DNA of 64,000 nucleotides from Arthrobacter sp. V1I9 (GCF_030817075.1 NZ_JAUSYU010000001.1:3348001-3412000); one strand, 5' to 3'. Counted from the first letter of the stretch, positions 34,768 through 44,314 are shown. Numbers and translations are program-made. Notes: a model not told the origin generated them from the letters alone.

Positions 34768-34810
34768 CAGCACAGCTGCTGAGGCAGCACTGCTGAGGAG
34801 GCACTGAGCA

Positions 34811-34864
34811 GAGCGGCCGCCGTCGGGCCTCCCCACTGAGGGGAACGCCCGACGGCGGCCGCTC
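34811..34864 (+). terminator. Terminator after the fructose operon
   Basis: Perfect 18-bp stem GAGCGGCCGCCGTCGGGC (34811-34828) with its complement (34847-34864); the 18-base loop can pair further (CCCC/GGGG). Only a short T tract (GCTTT) follows. Very stable end of the ptsH transcript. Confidence 0.8.
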
Positions 34865-34898
34865 GCTTTAAGCGTCAGCCGAGGACGTGGCTACGTAA

Positions 34899-35756
34899 TC
34901 ACCCGGCATTGCCCTTGGCTTTTTTGGCCGTAAACAGCAGGTACTCCCACTCCATATGGAACGGGGTATCACCGTGGGCGTCGCCAAACGACTCCGCCAG
35001 TTCCGTCAAAGCCCTGTCCAAGTCCTTCACCTTGTCCCCGTCCTCGGCAATGAACTTATAGACCGAGATGGTGGGGCCGTAGTGGGACTTGAAGTAGCGG
35101 ACAAAATCCTCCGGTTGGTGGAAACTGCGGACCCCCAGGGTCTTTTTCCGGGCCTGGGCTTCGGTGATCCTGTCGCCAAAGAGTTCGCGCACGTGGTCCT
35201 CGCTCCCCCACAGCGGTGCGGGCTGGGCACCCGGCGGCGGCGGCGGGGCAAACGGCTTCAGGGTGGCGAACATCCTGCCGATGAACCCTTCAGGAGTCCA
35301 GTTGAGGAGCCCGATGGTGCCACCCGGTTTGCAGACGCGCAGGAGCTCGTCGGCTGCGGGCTGGTGGTGGGGCGCGAACATCACGCCGAGGCAGGACATC
35401 ACGGTATCGAACTCATCATCGGCGAAAGGCAGGGCTTCTGCGTCGCCTTCCTTCCATTCCAGCTCCACGCCACGGTCCGCTGCCTGGTGGCGGCCGGCGT
35501 CAAACAATTCGGGCGTGAGGTCGCTGGCCACCACCTTCGCACCCATCATGGCCGCGGGGATGGCCGCATTTCCTGCCCCTGCGGCGACGTCCAGGACCCG
35601 CTGGCGTGAGTTGACGCCGCAGGCTTCCACCAGGATGGCTCCCAATTCGGGGAGCAATTCACCGGCGAGCGCCGGGTAGTCCCCTGACGCCCACATGGCC
35701 CTGTGCTTCTGCTTGAGCGCCCGGTCCGCCTCCAGGACATCTGTTTGGTCTGTCAT
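34899..35756 (-). CDS. Class I SAM-dependent methyltransferase
   Basis: 285 residues, Methyltransf_11/25 type. SAM site VLDVAAGAGNAAIPAAMMGAKVVASDLTPELFD (motif I near 54-64, acidic motif II), motif EGDAEALPFADDEFDTVMSCLGVMFAPHH near 105-135, and the post-motif LLRVCKPGGTIGLLNWTPEGF. The C-terminal part is a helical substrate domain (GVRSFHQPEDFVRYFKSHYGPT). Substrate unknown. A weak copy of the stress palindrome lies about 200 bases upstream at 35959. Confidence 0.9.
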   Translation of the reverse strand: MTDQTDVLEADRALKQKHRAMWASGDYPALAGELLPELGAILVEACGVNSRQRVLDVAAGAGNAAIPAAMMGAKVVASDLTPELFDAGRHQAADRGVELEWKEGDAEALPFADDEFDTVMSCLGVMFAPHHQPAADELLRVCKPGGTIGLLNWTPEGFIGRMFATLKPFAPPPPPGAQPAPLWGSEDHVRELFGDRITEAQARKKTLGVRSFHQPEDFVRYFKSHYGPTISVYKFIAEDGDKVKDLDRALTELAESFGDAHGDTPFHMEWEYLLFTAKKAKGNAG

Positions 35757-36026
35757 GACTGTGCCTCTCTCTACTGTGATGGTTCGTCAGTGAGTGAACA
35801 GCGCGCTGCGGGCACAGCGGAGGCTGCGATGCGACTCATTGTGAACTCGCCGAAGTCAACTGTAAAGACGGGCCGCAAAGAGGGGAGCCCCAAGACGGCA
35901 GGCGTAAAGACTCTGCTGCAGGCAGCCCGGCTGCGAAGCGGTACCGACTACCGGAAAGCAAGCAGGCTTAGTAGTTTCATACTCATGGCATTAACCCACC
36001 GAACAGGCGCCGCAGGCTCCGGTCCA

Positions 36027-37157
36027 TTACGCCGGCTTCCGCGCCCTGGTGCCGGTTGCCTTGCTGGTGGTGCTTTTGGCGGCAGGTTTGGCCGCGGTCT
36101 TACCCGCCGTGGACTTCGCTGCAGCGGACTTGGTGTCGGTGGACTTTTCCGTGCTGGTCTTTGCCGTGCTGGTCTTTGTGCCGGTCGACTTCGCGGCGGT
36201 GGACTTGCTGGCGGACCGGGCCGCCGTGGATTTCGTGTCGGCAGACTTACTCCCCGTCTGTTTGGTGGCCGCAGCCCTCTTGCGCGCCGGCTTGGCGCCT
36301 TCTTCCTCGTCGTCGCCGGACTCGGCCGAGTCTTCGTCGCCCGAGCCTGCGGCGGAAGCATCGGATCCGCCTCCGCGCTTCCGGTCCAGGCTCCGTTTCA
36401 GTGCTTCCATCAGGTCAATGACCTCGCCCTTGCCGCCCTCGCCGGCTTCCACGCCAAACGTTTCGTCGGTATCAAGGGAGTCGCCCTGTTCGAGTTTGGC
36501 CTCGATGAGCTGGCGCAGCTGCACCTGGTAGTCATCGGTGAAGTGGGCGGGGTCGAAGTCGGCTGCCATGGACTCCACCAGGGCCGCGGACATGTCGCGT
36601 TCCTGCGCGGAGATCTTGATATCCGCCTCCAGGGAAGGGAAGTTGGCTTCGCGTACCTCGTCAGGCCAGAGCAGGGACTGGAGGACCAAGGTGTCGTCCT
36701 TGATCCGCAAGGCACCCAGCCGGGTCTTCTCGCGCAGCGCGAACTGGACGATAGCCACCCGGTCCGTGTCCTCCAGCGCCCGGCGCAGCAGCACGTAGGC
36801 CTTGGGCGATTTCGAGTCCGGCTCGAGGTAGTAGCTCTTCTCGAACATCATGGGTTCAAGCTGCTCGGACGGGACGAACTGCACCACCTCGATCTCGTGG
36901 CTGTTCTCCGCCGGAATGGCCTTGAGCTCGTCCTTGGCAAGGATGACGGTCCGGCCGTCCTCCTCGTAGGCCTTCTCAATATCCGAATAATCAATGACCT
37001 GGCTGCAAACTTCGCACCTGCGCTGGTAGCGGATACGGCCGCCGTCGGCGTTGTGGACCTGGTGCAGACTGATGTCATGATCTTCGGTGGCGCTGTAGAC
37101 CTTCACGGGTACGTTGACCAGGCCAAACGCGATGGCACCTTTCCAGATGGCTCTCAT
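36027..37157 (-). CDS. ku: Ku protein of bacterial non-homologous end joining
   Basis: Binds double-strand DNA ends as a ring-shaped dimer and recruits LigD. 376 residues: the Ku core (about 1-258) opens MRAIWKGAIAFGLVNVPVKVYSATEDHDISLHQVH and has the CEVCSQVIDYSDIEKAYE segment. From about 260 a long low-complexity tail of Lys, Ser, Thr and Ala repeats (TKSTAARSASKSTAAKSTGTK) follows; such basic tails bind DNA in mycobacterial and streptomycete Ku proteins. Divergent from ligD with 40 bases between starts, so the two promoters share one small region. Confidence 0.96.
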   Translation of the reverse strand: MRAIWKGAIAFGLVNVPVKVYSATEDHDISLHQVHNADGGRIRYQRRCEVCSQVIDYSDIEKAYEEDGRTVILAKDELKAIPAENSHEIEVVQFVPSEQLEPMMFEKSYYLEPDSKSPKAYVLLRRALEDTDRVAIVQFALREKTRLGALRIKDDTLVLQSLLWPDEVREANFPSLEADIKISAQERDMSAALVESMAADFDPAHFTDDYQVQLRQLIEAKLEQGDSLDTDETFGVEAGEGGKGEVIDLMEALKRSLDRKRGGGSDASAAGSGDEDSAESGDDEEEGAKPARKRAAATKQTGSKSADTKSTAARSASKSTAAKSTGTKTSTAKTSTEKSTDTKSAAAKSTAGKTAAKPAAKSTTSKATGTRARKPA

Positions 37158-37197
37158 TCCCTAAGTCAACATCACGCAGCCCCGGAGGTGAAGCCCT

Positions 37198-39687
37198 ATG
37201 GCCGCAGCTAAGGAGCGTGTCCGGGTTGCGGGCCGGGAATTGACCCTCACCAACCTGGGCAAGGTCATCTACCCGGAGACCGGCACCACCAAGGCCGACG
37301 TATTGGCTTACTACGCCGCGGTGGCCCGTGTCCTGATCCCCGCTGCTGCCGACAGGCCGGCTACCAGGAAGCGGTGGGTCAACGGCGTGGGCACCGCGGA
37401 GAAGCCGGGCGAGGTGTTCTTCCAGAAGAACCTCGAGGACTCTGCCCCGGGCTGGCTGCCGCGTGCCGCCATCACGCACAAGGACCGGACCATCCACTAT
37501 CCGATGGTCAACGACCCCGCCACGCTCACGTGGTTCGGCCAGATCAACTCGCTGGAAATTCACGTTCCCCAGTGGCAGGTGGATTCACACGGCAACCAGC
37601 TGAACCCTGACCGGCTGGTGCTGGACCTGGACCCCGGCGAAGGTGCGGGCCTGGAGGAGTGCGTTGAGGTGGCGCTCCTGGCCCGCTCCATCCTCGAGGA
37701 CGTGGGCATGGATCCGGTCCCGGTAACCAGCGGCAGCAAAGGCATCCACCTGTACGCCGCACTGGACCGAAGCCAGAGCTCCGACCAAATTTCCGCATTC
37801 GCCCGCGAGTTGGCGCGGGCACTGGAGGCGGACCACCCTGACCTGGCGGTCAGCGACATGAAGAAGACCCTTCGCAAAGGCAAGGTGCTGGTGGATTGGA
37901 GCCAGAACAATGCGGCCAAAACCACCATCGTTCCGTATTCGCTCCGAGGCCGCCCCACCCCTATGGTTGCTGCGCCCCGGACTTGGCAGGAGATCAGCAC
38001 TCCGGGCCTTCGGCACCTGGACTACCAGGAGGTGCTGCGGAGGGTGCAGGACGGCACGGAGCCGTTCGCTGCCGTCGTCCGCGCCTCCCGCCCCAACGCG
38101 GACGCCCCTGACAAGGATGACGACGGCGACCCGCGGCTGGGCAAATACCGCTCCATGCGCGACCCGAAAAAGACGCCTGAGCCCTTTGCCGGCGCGGAGG
38201 GCAGCGGGGACAGCTTTGTCATCCAGGAGCACCATGCCAGCCGGCTGCACTTCGACCTGCGACTGGAGCACGACGGCGTCCTTGTGTCCTGGGCCTTGCC
38301 CAAGGGGGTTCCCGAAACCGGTGGCAAGAACCACCTGGCGGTCCAGACCGAGGACCACCCGCTGGACTACCTCACTTTTCACGGCACCATCCCCAAAGGT
38401 GAGTACGGCGCCGGTGAGATGACCATCTGGGACACCGGCACCTATGAACTGCACAAGTGGATCAACGGCAGGGAAGTCATCGTCACCCTCACAGGTTCCG
38501 AGGGTGGCGGCTTGGGCGGCACCCGGAAGTTCGCGCTGATCCATACCGGCCGCGGGCAGGGCAGGGACTCCGAAGGCCAGTGGCTCATACACCTCATGGA
38601 CAAGGACCATCCGAGCAGCAGGCACCATTCCGTGCCAGTACCGGATGACGGGCCGGAGGAAGCCGCGGAGCCGGAAGAGGAAGCCGAAGAGCCATCCCAA
38701 GTTCCGCCGTCGCCCGCCCCTTCGGCGTCACCCGAGGATTTCGGCCCCATGATGGCCACGTCAGGGACGATGGCGGACCTCCAGGGCAGCAACTGGCAGT
38801 TCGAACTCAAGTGGGACGGGATACGCGCCCTCCTCGTCGCCGACGAGGAGATAGTCAGGATCTTCAGCCGCAACGGGAACGACGTCAGCAAGACCTACCC
38901 CGAGTTCACGGACAGGGACAGCTGGCCGCCCCAGCCGTTTGTCGCGGACGGCGAGATCATCGCCGTCGGACCTTCAGGCCGGCCGGACTTTGGGCTGCTC
39001 CAGGGACGCATGAAACTCACCCGGCCCGGCGATGTGGCCAAAGCACGCAGGGCCATCCCGGTCCGGCTGATGCTGTTTGACCTGCTGTACGACGGCGGGA
39101 CCGACCTCCGCAGGTTGCCCCTCATCAAGCGCCGCCAGCGTTTGGAGCAGTTCTTCAGCCCGTCCGACAGCCCGGTGGACCTTTCCACGGTCCTCGAGGA
39201 CCGGGTGGAGCACATCCTGGAGAGCGCGCAGGAACTGGGCCTCGAGGGCGTGATGGCCAAGCGCACCGACAGCCGGTACGTGAGCGGCCGGCGCACGCGG
39301 ACCTGGATCAAGCTCAAGCTCGACCAGACCCAGGAGGTGGTGGTGGGCGGCTGGCGGCCCGGCAAGGGCGCCCGCCAGGACTCGGTGGGGTCGCTGCTGG
39401 TAGGCATCCCGGACGGCCGGAACCTGCGCTACGTGGGCAGGGTGGGCAGCGGTTTCAGTTTCCGCGAGCTGACGGAACTCCGGCAGACCGTGGACCGTCT
39501 CGCCCGAAAAACGTCCCCCTTCCAGGATGTTCCGCGCGAGGACTCGGCGGACGCGCACTGGGTAACCCCGCAGCTTGTTGGCGAAGTGACGTACAGCGAA
39601 TGGACCGGGACGGGGCGGCTCCGCCATCCGGTCTGGCGCGGCTGGCGGCTGGACAAGGACCCGGCCGAGGTGGTCCGGGAAGGCTGA
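37198..39687 (+). CDS. ligD: Multifunctional NHEJ DNA ligase LigD
   Basis: Repairs double-strand breaks with Ku. 829 residues in the order polymerase (about 1-290; catalytic pair in DLDPGEG, Asp143/Asp145), 3'-phosphoesterase (about 335-490; FVIQEHHASRLHFDLRLEHDG, with the His/Asp metal ligands) and ATP-dependent ligase (about 520-829; nucleotidyl Lys538 in ELKWDGIRA, later EGVMAKR and WIKLKL). An acidic Glu/Pro linker at about 480-515 joins the last two. This Pol-PE-Lig order is that of mycobacterial LigD; Pseudomonas LigD has PE-Lig-Pol. All three active sites look intact. Confidence 0.96.
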   Translation: MAAAKERVRVAGRELTLTNLGKVIYPETGTTKADVLAYYAAVARVLIPAAADRPATRKRWVNGVGTAEKPGEVFFQKNLEDSAPGWLPRAAITHKDRTIHYPMVNDPATLTWFGQINSLEIHVPQWQVDSHGNQLNPDRLVLDLDPGEGAGLEECVEVALLARSILEDVGMDPVPVTSGSKGIHLYAALDRSQSSDQISAFARELARALEADHPDLAVSDMKKTLRKGKVLVDWSQNNAAKTTIVPYSLRGRPTPMVAAPRTWQEISTPGLRHLDYQEVLRRVQDGTEPFAAVVRASRPNADAPDKDDDGDPRLGKYRSMRDPKKTPEPFAGAEGSGDSFVIQEHHASRLHFDLRLEHDGVLVSWALPKGVPETGGKNHLAVQTEDHPLDYLTFHGTIPKGEYGAGEMTIWDTGTYELHKWINGREVIVTLTGSEGGGLGGTRKFALIHTGRGQGRDSEGQWLIHLMDKDHPSSRHHSVPVPDDGPEEAAEPEEEAEEPSQVPPSPAPSASPEDFGPMMATSGTMADLQGSNWQFELKWDGIRALLVADEEIVRIFSRNGNDVSKTYPEFTDRDSWPPQPFVADGEIIAVGPSGRPDFGLLQGRMKLTRPGDVAKARRAIPVRLMLFDLLYDGGTDLRRLPLIKRRQRLEQFFSPSDSPVDLSTVLEDRVEHILESAQELGLEGVMAKRTDSRYVSGRRTRTWIKLKLDQTQEVVVGGWRPGKGARQDSVGSLLVGIPDGRNLRYVGRVGSGFSFRELTELRQTVDRLARKTSPFQDVPREDSADAHWVTPQLVGEVTYSEWTGTGRLRHPVWRGWRLDKDPAEVVREG

Positions 39688-39720
39688 CCGGGACTCGACC
39701 ATTCCCCCTCGGCGCAGAAA

Positions 39721-39758
39721 TTACCTGGCGACCACCTAATAACGGGGCCGCCAGGTAA
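39721..39758. terminator. Hairpin downstream of ligD
   Basis: TTACCTGGCG (39721-39730) pairs perfectly with CGCCAGGTAA (39749-39758) around an 18-base loop, 33 bases after the ligD stop. There is no T tract, so it is either a weak terminator or an operator-like inverted repeat. Confidence 0.4.
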
Positions 39759-39788
39759 CCTGCGTGTCGATTGTGATTTCGAGTTGCG

Positions 39789-40049
39789 CTAGGAGGAGTG
39801 CGGCATTTGCGGCCGGCCGGTGCGGTGAACCGCTGTCACGGCTGCCCCCTGCCCCATCCAGCCGTGGCTGGAACCACGTTCCCTGGGATGCCGCCGTTTC
39901 CCGTTGCCGTCCGGCCAGGTCCGCTGGCCGTTCGTCCCCATCGGGGACAGCGGGGCCGCTGCACCAGGCATGTCGGGGGCTTCCATTGCCTCCGCCAGGT
40001 GATCCGCCAACTCCGGCGCTATGTGTTTTCCAGTGTTTTCGTCAGCCAT
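39789..40049 (-). CDS. Small hypothetical protein (86 aa)
   Basis: 86 residues opening MADENTGKHIAPELADHLAEAMEAPDMPG, with an excellent ribosome site (AAGGAAG, five-base gap to ATG 40049). The first 40 residues look coding; the rest is Arg/Gly/His-rich and less convincing. No family recognised. Confidence 0.45.
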   Translation of the reverse strand: MADENTGKHIAPELADHLAEAMEAPDMPGAAAPLSPMGTNGQRTWPDGNGKRRHPRERGSSHGWMGQGAAVTAVHRTGRPQMPHSS

Positions 40050-40584
40050 TGTTCTTCCTTTCCGCAGTGAAATGAAGTGCTAAAAATAGAGGCCCACATC
40101 GGGCCTTCCGCAACAGAAGGAGCGGCCGGCAGTGGCCTGGCCGCGGGCGCGCGCCTACTTGAAAGAAAGTGTTCCCATGGCACAACCATAGGGAAGCGCA
40201 GGGCACCTGTGAACCCCTTGGAGCAGCAGCGGCTGCAAGTAAGAACGACGGCGGCCCCGGCCGGGTCATGCGGGTTAGCTGCGGGACGGCGCAGAAGCCG
40301 TGGGCGGCGTCACTATTCCGCGCAGATACGGGGCAAAAGAGGGTTTCGGACGTCCAAAAGGAAAAAGATTCGGTAACGATGGCGCCGGGGGTCACCGATC
40401 CCAGTGCTGGCGCGGGAAAAGCCGGGAAAGAAGTTTCCGGGAACCGGCAGTTGAGGGCCATTAAAAGGGGTAACCCTACGGCATCAGGCACACCCGTGCC
40501 ATGGCATTCGCGTAAAATTGAAGGCCTGCCCGGAGCGGGGCAGCTACAAGTCGCAAGCAAATGACCTCCACGGGAGTTACCCAA
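40050..40584. other. Gene-poor region before the MHS symporter gene
   Basis: No supportable gene on either strand in 535 bases. The longer open frames have skewed Arg/Pro/Cys composition and poor starts. A TAAAAT -10-like hexamer near 40513 may belong to a promoter for the MHS gene, but no good -35 was found. Confidence 0.35.
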
Positions 40585-42198
40585 ATGCCCACAGACCGAA
40601 GCATCACCGACTCTTCCGCAGGCGATTACAACGCCTCCGGAACCGACCCAGTTTCACCCCCCGGCACCCCAGCCTCGGCTGCCAGGGGTCCGCGGAAGCC
40701 GAATATCCTGAAGCGCCGCCGGCTCAAGGAGTCGGACGTCAACGTTGTCAACCAGCCCATGCTGAAAAAGGCCCTCGGCGGAACCATCGTCGGCAACACC
40801 ATGGAATGGTACGACGTTGGCGTGTTCGGCTACCTCATCACCACCATGGGACCCGTCTTCCTGCCGGAGTCCGACCCCACCACCCAGACGCTCTTCCTGC
40901 TGGGGACCTTCGCCGCAACGTTTATCGCCCGCCCCCTCGGCGGCGTGATCTTCGGCTGGCTCGGCGACAAGATGGGCCGCCAGAAGATCCTGGCCACCAC
41001 GCTGATGATCATGGCGGCAAGCACCTTCGCCATCGGGCTCCTTCCCGGTTACGCCCAGATCGGGCTGTGGGCAGCAGGCCTGCTGGTGCTGCTGAAGATC
41101 GTCCAGGGCTTTTCCACGGGTGGCGAATACGCCGGCGCCACTACGTTCGTCAGCGAGTACGCCCCGGACAAGCGACGCGGTTTCTTCGCCAGCTTCCTGG
41201 ATATGGGCAGCTACTTTGGCTTCGCCCTCGGCGCGGCACTGGTGTCCGCCCTGCAGCTGACCCTCGGCCAGGCGGCCATGGAAGAGTGGGGCTGGCGAAT
41301 TCCGTTCCTGGTTGCCGGTCCCCTGGGCCTGATCGCCGTCTACTTCCGGAGCAAGATCGAGGAGTCTCCCCAATTCCAGGCAACCCTGGACGCACAGGAA
41401 GACCTTGCCAAGCACGCCGCCGCCTCGGATGACGCCACGGTCAAGGGCCCGGTGGGAATCGTGAAGGCTTACTGGCGCTCAATCATCGTGGCGATGATCC
41501 TGGTTGCGGCAGCCAACACCGCCGGTTACGCCCTCACCTCCTACATGCCCACATACCTCACGGAGTCCAAGGGCTACGACGAGGTGCACGGCACGCTGCT
41601 GACCATCCCCGTACTGGTGGTCATGAGCCTCTGCATCCCGCTCACCGGAAAGTTGTCCGACCGGATTGGCCGGCGCCCTGTCCTGTGGATCGGAGCGCTG
41701 AGTACGGTTGTCCTGGCAACCCCGGCCTTCCTGCTGATCGGCATCGGCGAAATCTGGTCCACGCTGGCCGGCCTTTCCCTGATCGCGTTCCCGGTGACGT
41801 TCTACGTGGCCAACCTGGCCTCCGCACTCCCGGCCCAGTTCCCCACGTCCAGCCGCTACGGCGCCATGGGCATCGCCTACAACTTCTCCGTGGCAATCTT
41901 CGGCGGAACGACCCCGTTCATCGTGGCAGCCCTCATCAGTGCCACCGGCAACGACATGATGCCGGCCTACTACCTGATGGGCACGTCCCTGGTGGGTGCC
42001 GTCGCCATTTACTTCCTGAAGGAGTCGGCCCAGCGCCCGCTGCCAGGCTCCATGCCCAGCGTGGACACCCAGGCAGAGGCCCGCGAGCTGGTGGCCACAC
42101 AGGATGAGAACCCGCTGATCGATCTTGACGAACTGCCGTTCGAGACCCAGGACATCACGGATTCGAGTTCTGCCGGAAAGGCTCCCGCCCAGGTCTAG
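40585..42198 (+). CDS. MFS metabolite:H+ symporter (MHS family, proline/betaine ProP-like)
   Basis: Proton-coupled uptake of a compatible solute or organic acid. 537 residues, 12 transmembrane helices. MHS marks are GGTIVGNTMEWYDVGVFGYL before and in helix 1, RPLGGVIFGWLGDKMGRQKIL (motif A) and QGFSTGGEYAGATTFVSEYAPDKRRGFFASF. Hydrophilic N-terminal (about 55 residues) and C-terminal (about 60) extensions are charged. The start is put at ATG 40585, which has GGGAG at good spacing; ATG 40561 lacks a ribosome site. ProP of E. coli is the closest named relative, but the substrate is not certain. Confidence 0.9.
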   Translation: MPTDRSITDSSAGDYNASGTDPVSPPGTPASAARGPRKPNILKRRRLKESDVNVVNQPMLKKALGGTIVGNTMEWYDVGVFGYLITTMGPVFLPESDPTTQTLFLLGTFAATFIARPLGGVIFGWLGDKMGRQKILATTLMIMAASTFAIGLLPGYAQIGLWAAGLLVLLKIVQGFSTGGEYAGATTFVSEYAPDKRRGFFASFLDMGSYFGFALGAALVSALQLTLGQAAMEEWGWRIPFLVAGPLGLIAVYFRSKIEESPQFQATLDAQEDLAKHAAASDDATVKGPVGIVKAYWRSIIVAMILVAAANTAGYALTSYMPTYLTESKGYDEVHGTLLTIPVLVVMSLCIPLTGKLSDRIGRRPVLWIGALSTVVLATPAFLLIGIGEIWSTLAGLSLIAFPVTFYVANLASALPAQFPTSSRYGAMGIAYNFSVAIFGGTTPFIVAALISATGNDMMPAYYLMGTSLVGAVAIYFLKESAQRPLPGSMPSVDTQAEARELVATQDENPLIDLDELPFETQDITDSSSAGKAPAQV

Positions 42199-42266
42199 CC
42201 GCGCAACCAGGCAGGCGACAGCACCCAGGCAGTCCCCCACCGGGGAGGCCTTGTAGCAACGCTCCC

Positions 42267-42317
42267 GGCCCGTTCTGCGCAGCTTCTGCGGAAGCTGCGC
42301 AGAACGGGCCTTTGCCT
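42267..42317 (+). terminator. Terminator after MHS symporter gene
   Basis: Perfect 20-bp stem (42267-42286 with 42291-42310), 4-base loop TGCG, followed by TTTGCCTT. Very strong hairpin 69 bases after the stop. Confidence 0.88.
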
Positions 42318-42447
42318 TGCCACCTCAGGCCTTGCCGCCATGTTCATTTATGTCCTGTGGCCGCCCGGGAATGGCCCGGATGGAGCTGCCGGTGATACGT
42401 TCCGAAAGGCCCGGAAGGAACTCAGTGACAAGCAGGGACGGTGCACC

Positions 42448-43539
42448 ATGAAGCTACTTGTGGAGCAGGTGCGCGCCCTTCATCGGCTGGAGCCGGCCAA
42501 CCGGGACCACCTCGCAGCACTGCGGGTAGCCATCAGCGTTGCAGTGCCCTCGCTCCTGCTCCTGGCGGCAGGCCACACCGACCTCATCATGTATGCCGTC
42601 TTCGGTGCCCTGACCGGCATGTACGGCCGCTCGGAACCGCACCAGCTCCGCCTCCGGCACCAGGCCCAGGCCGCGGTAGTCCTGCTCGGCGGGGTTGCTG
42701 TCGGCCTGTTCCTGTCCGTCAACCACCTGCACTCGTGGTGGCTCGTCGCCGTCGAAGCAGTGCTGGCCGGCGTCGGATCGGTGTTCGCGGACCGGGTCCG
42801 GCTCAAACCCAACGGGCCCTTCTTCGGCGTCCTTGCGCTCGGAGCCTGCGCCTCGGTACCTATGGAGGTTCCCTGGCAGGTCGCCATGCTCATCGCCGCA
42901 GGGTCGGCCGCCTTCTCCCTACTGGTGGGCTTCGGCGGCTGGATCCGCCACAGGTCCTGGCAGCGCGGGGCCGTCCGGAGCGCTCCTGCCGAACAGCCCG
43001 CCGGCCGCCCTGAGTTGCTGATGCACGCTGCCCGGTACGTCCTCGCTGTCGGCGCCGCGGGAACGGTCGGGGTCCTGTCCGGCAGCGGCCACCCGCACTG
43101 GGCCATGGCAGCCGCGGCCGTGCCTCTCGCCGGCGCCGACCTCCCCAGCAGCGTCCGGCGCGGGATCCACCGCATTGTGGGGACGTTCGTGGGGCTGGCG
43201 GTCACAGCCGCGGTCATCATGCCCGGCCCGTGGTCCCTGGCAGGGCTGTTCCCCGGCCGGCAAGCCGTGCTGCTGGCACTGCTGGTGATCCTGTTCCAGT
43301 TCACCACCGAGTTGTTTATGGCCCGTCATTACGGCCTGGCCATGGTCTCCTTTACGCCGGTGATCCTCCTGATGACCCAGCTCGCCGACCCCATCGACCC
43401 CGCAGTCCTGATTCTGGAACGCGGCGTCGAGACGCTGGTGGGTGCATTGGTGGGAATCGCTGTGGTGGTTGCAGTGCGGCGGGCGGGTACGCGCAACCCT
43501 GCAGTTCTATTTGGGTTTGCGCGCCGGTCCCGCCACTAA
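42448..43539 (+). CDS. FUSC family membrane protein (aromatic acid exporter-like)
   Basis: 363 residues with two blocks of transmembrane helices (about 22-170 and 195-345) separated by a short basic loop, the doubled FUSC/ArAE layout in a short form. Marks include AALRVAISVAVPSLLLL, HPHWAMAAAAVPLAGADLPSSVRRGIHRIVGTFVGL and ERGVETLVGALVGIAVVV. Relatives export aromatic acids or similar toxic acids. ATG 42448 (MKLLVEQVRALHRLEP) is chosen; the longer frame from 42340 overlaps the terminator-proximal region and is not membrane-like. Its 3' end overlaps the convergent SDR gene by 33 bases. Confidence 0.82.
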   Translation: MKLLVEQVRALHRLEPANRDHLAALRVAISVAVPSLLLLAAGHTDLIMYAVFGALTGMYGRSEPHQLRLRHQAQAAVVLLGGVAVGLFLSVNHLHSWWLVAVEAVLAGVGSVFADRVRLKPNGPFFGVLALGACASVPMEVPWQVAMLIAAGSAAFSLLVGFGGWIRHRSWQRGAVRSAPAEQPAGRPELLMHAARYVLAVGAAGTVGVLSGSGHPHWAMAAAAVPLAGADLPSSVRRGIHRIVGTFVGLAVTAAVIMPGPWSLAGLFPGRQAVLLALLVILFQFTTELFMARHYGLAMVSFTPVILLMTQLADPIDPAVLILERGVETLVGALVGIAVVVAVRRAGTRNPAVLFGFARRSRH

Positions 43540-44280
43540 CCGTGCCGGCGCCACCCTCGCCAGCGCCGCCACTGCCTTGTACCGCTTGGACGGGATGGAC
43601 ACCGCTTTGCCCCGCTCGTTGTCCGCCAGGCCCTCCCGCACTACCCGCTCAGCGTTCAGCCAGGCCCATGACGGCGCCACGGACTTGTCCATTCCCATCC
43701 GGTCGTGGAATTCGGTGTGGGTAAAGCCTGGGCATACCGCGGTGACCTTGATGCCGCGCGGGCGGTAGGTGAGGTTGGCCCAGCGGCTGAAGCTCACCAG
43801 CCACGCCTTCGCCGCGGAGTAAGTTCCCCTGGGCAGGAACGCGGCGATGCTCGCCACGTTGATGATCCGGCCGCTGCCCCGCTCCAGCATGCCCTTCAGC
43901 GCAGCATGGGTGAGCTCCATGGCCGTCTCGCCATGCAGCTTCAGGTGCTTCTTCTCCTCCGAGATGGGGTTGTCCTCGAAATTGTGCAGCAGCCCGATCC
44001 CTGCGTTGTTGACCAGGATCCCCACCGGCCGCTGCGGTTCGGACAGGCGTCTGACGACGGCGGCCACGCCGGCGTCGTCCGTCAGGTCCGCGGGCAGCAC
44101 CTCGGCCGTGATTCCGTAGCGCTGTTCCAAGCCCGCCGCTGTTTCCTCGAGGCGGGCCCGGTTCCGCGCCACCAGCACCAGGTTGCACCCTTTGGCCGCG
44201 AGCTGCCGTGCGAACTCGGAACCCAGGCCTGCACTGGCACCGGTGATAAGGGCTGTGGTTGCGGCGATGTCTGCAGTCAT
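43507..44280 (-). CDS. Short-chain dehydrogenase/reductase (DltE/YqjQ-like)
   Basis: 257 residues: TGASAGLG near 13-20, NNAGIG near 90-95, catalytic Ser in NVASIAAFLPRGTYSAAKAWLVSFS with Tyr/Lys of YSAAK, and CPGFTHTEFHDR. Classical SDR acting on a lipid or steroid-like substrate by family tendency (the SDR0300/DltE group), not proven. It ends inside the convergent FUSC gene. Confidence 0.9.
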   Translation of the reverse strand: MTADIAATTALITGASAGLGSEFARQLAAKGCNLVLVARNRARLEETAAGLEQRYGITAEVLPADLTDDAGVAAVVRRLSEPQRPVGILVNNAGIGLLHNFEDNPISEEKKHLKLHGETAMELTHAALKGMLERGSGRIINVASIAAFLPRGTYSAAKAWLVSFSRWANLTYRPRGIKVTAVCPGFTHTEFHDRMGMDKSVAPSWAWLNAERVVREGLADNERGKAVSIPSKRYKAVAALARVAPARLVAGPARKPK

Positions 44281-44314
44281 GCTGCCAGCCTAGCCACCGG
44301 TGTCCTGTCCTGGG

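Noticed and set aside
35703..37211. 502-residue open frame on the plus strand
   Set aside because: Antisense to ku; composition is skewed and no domain is seen.
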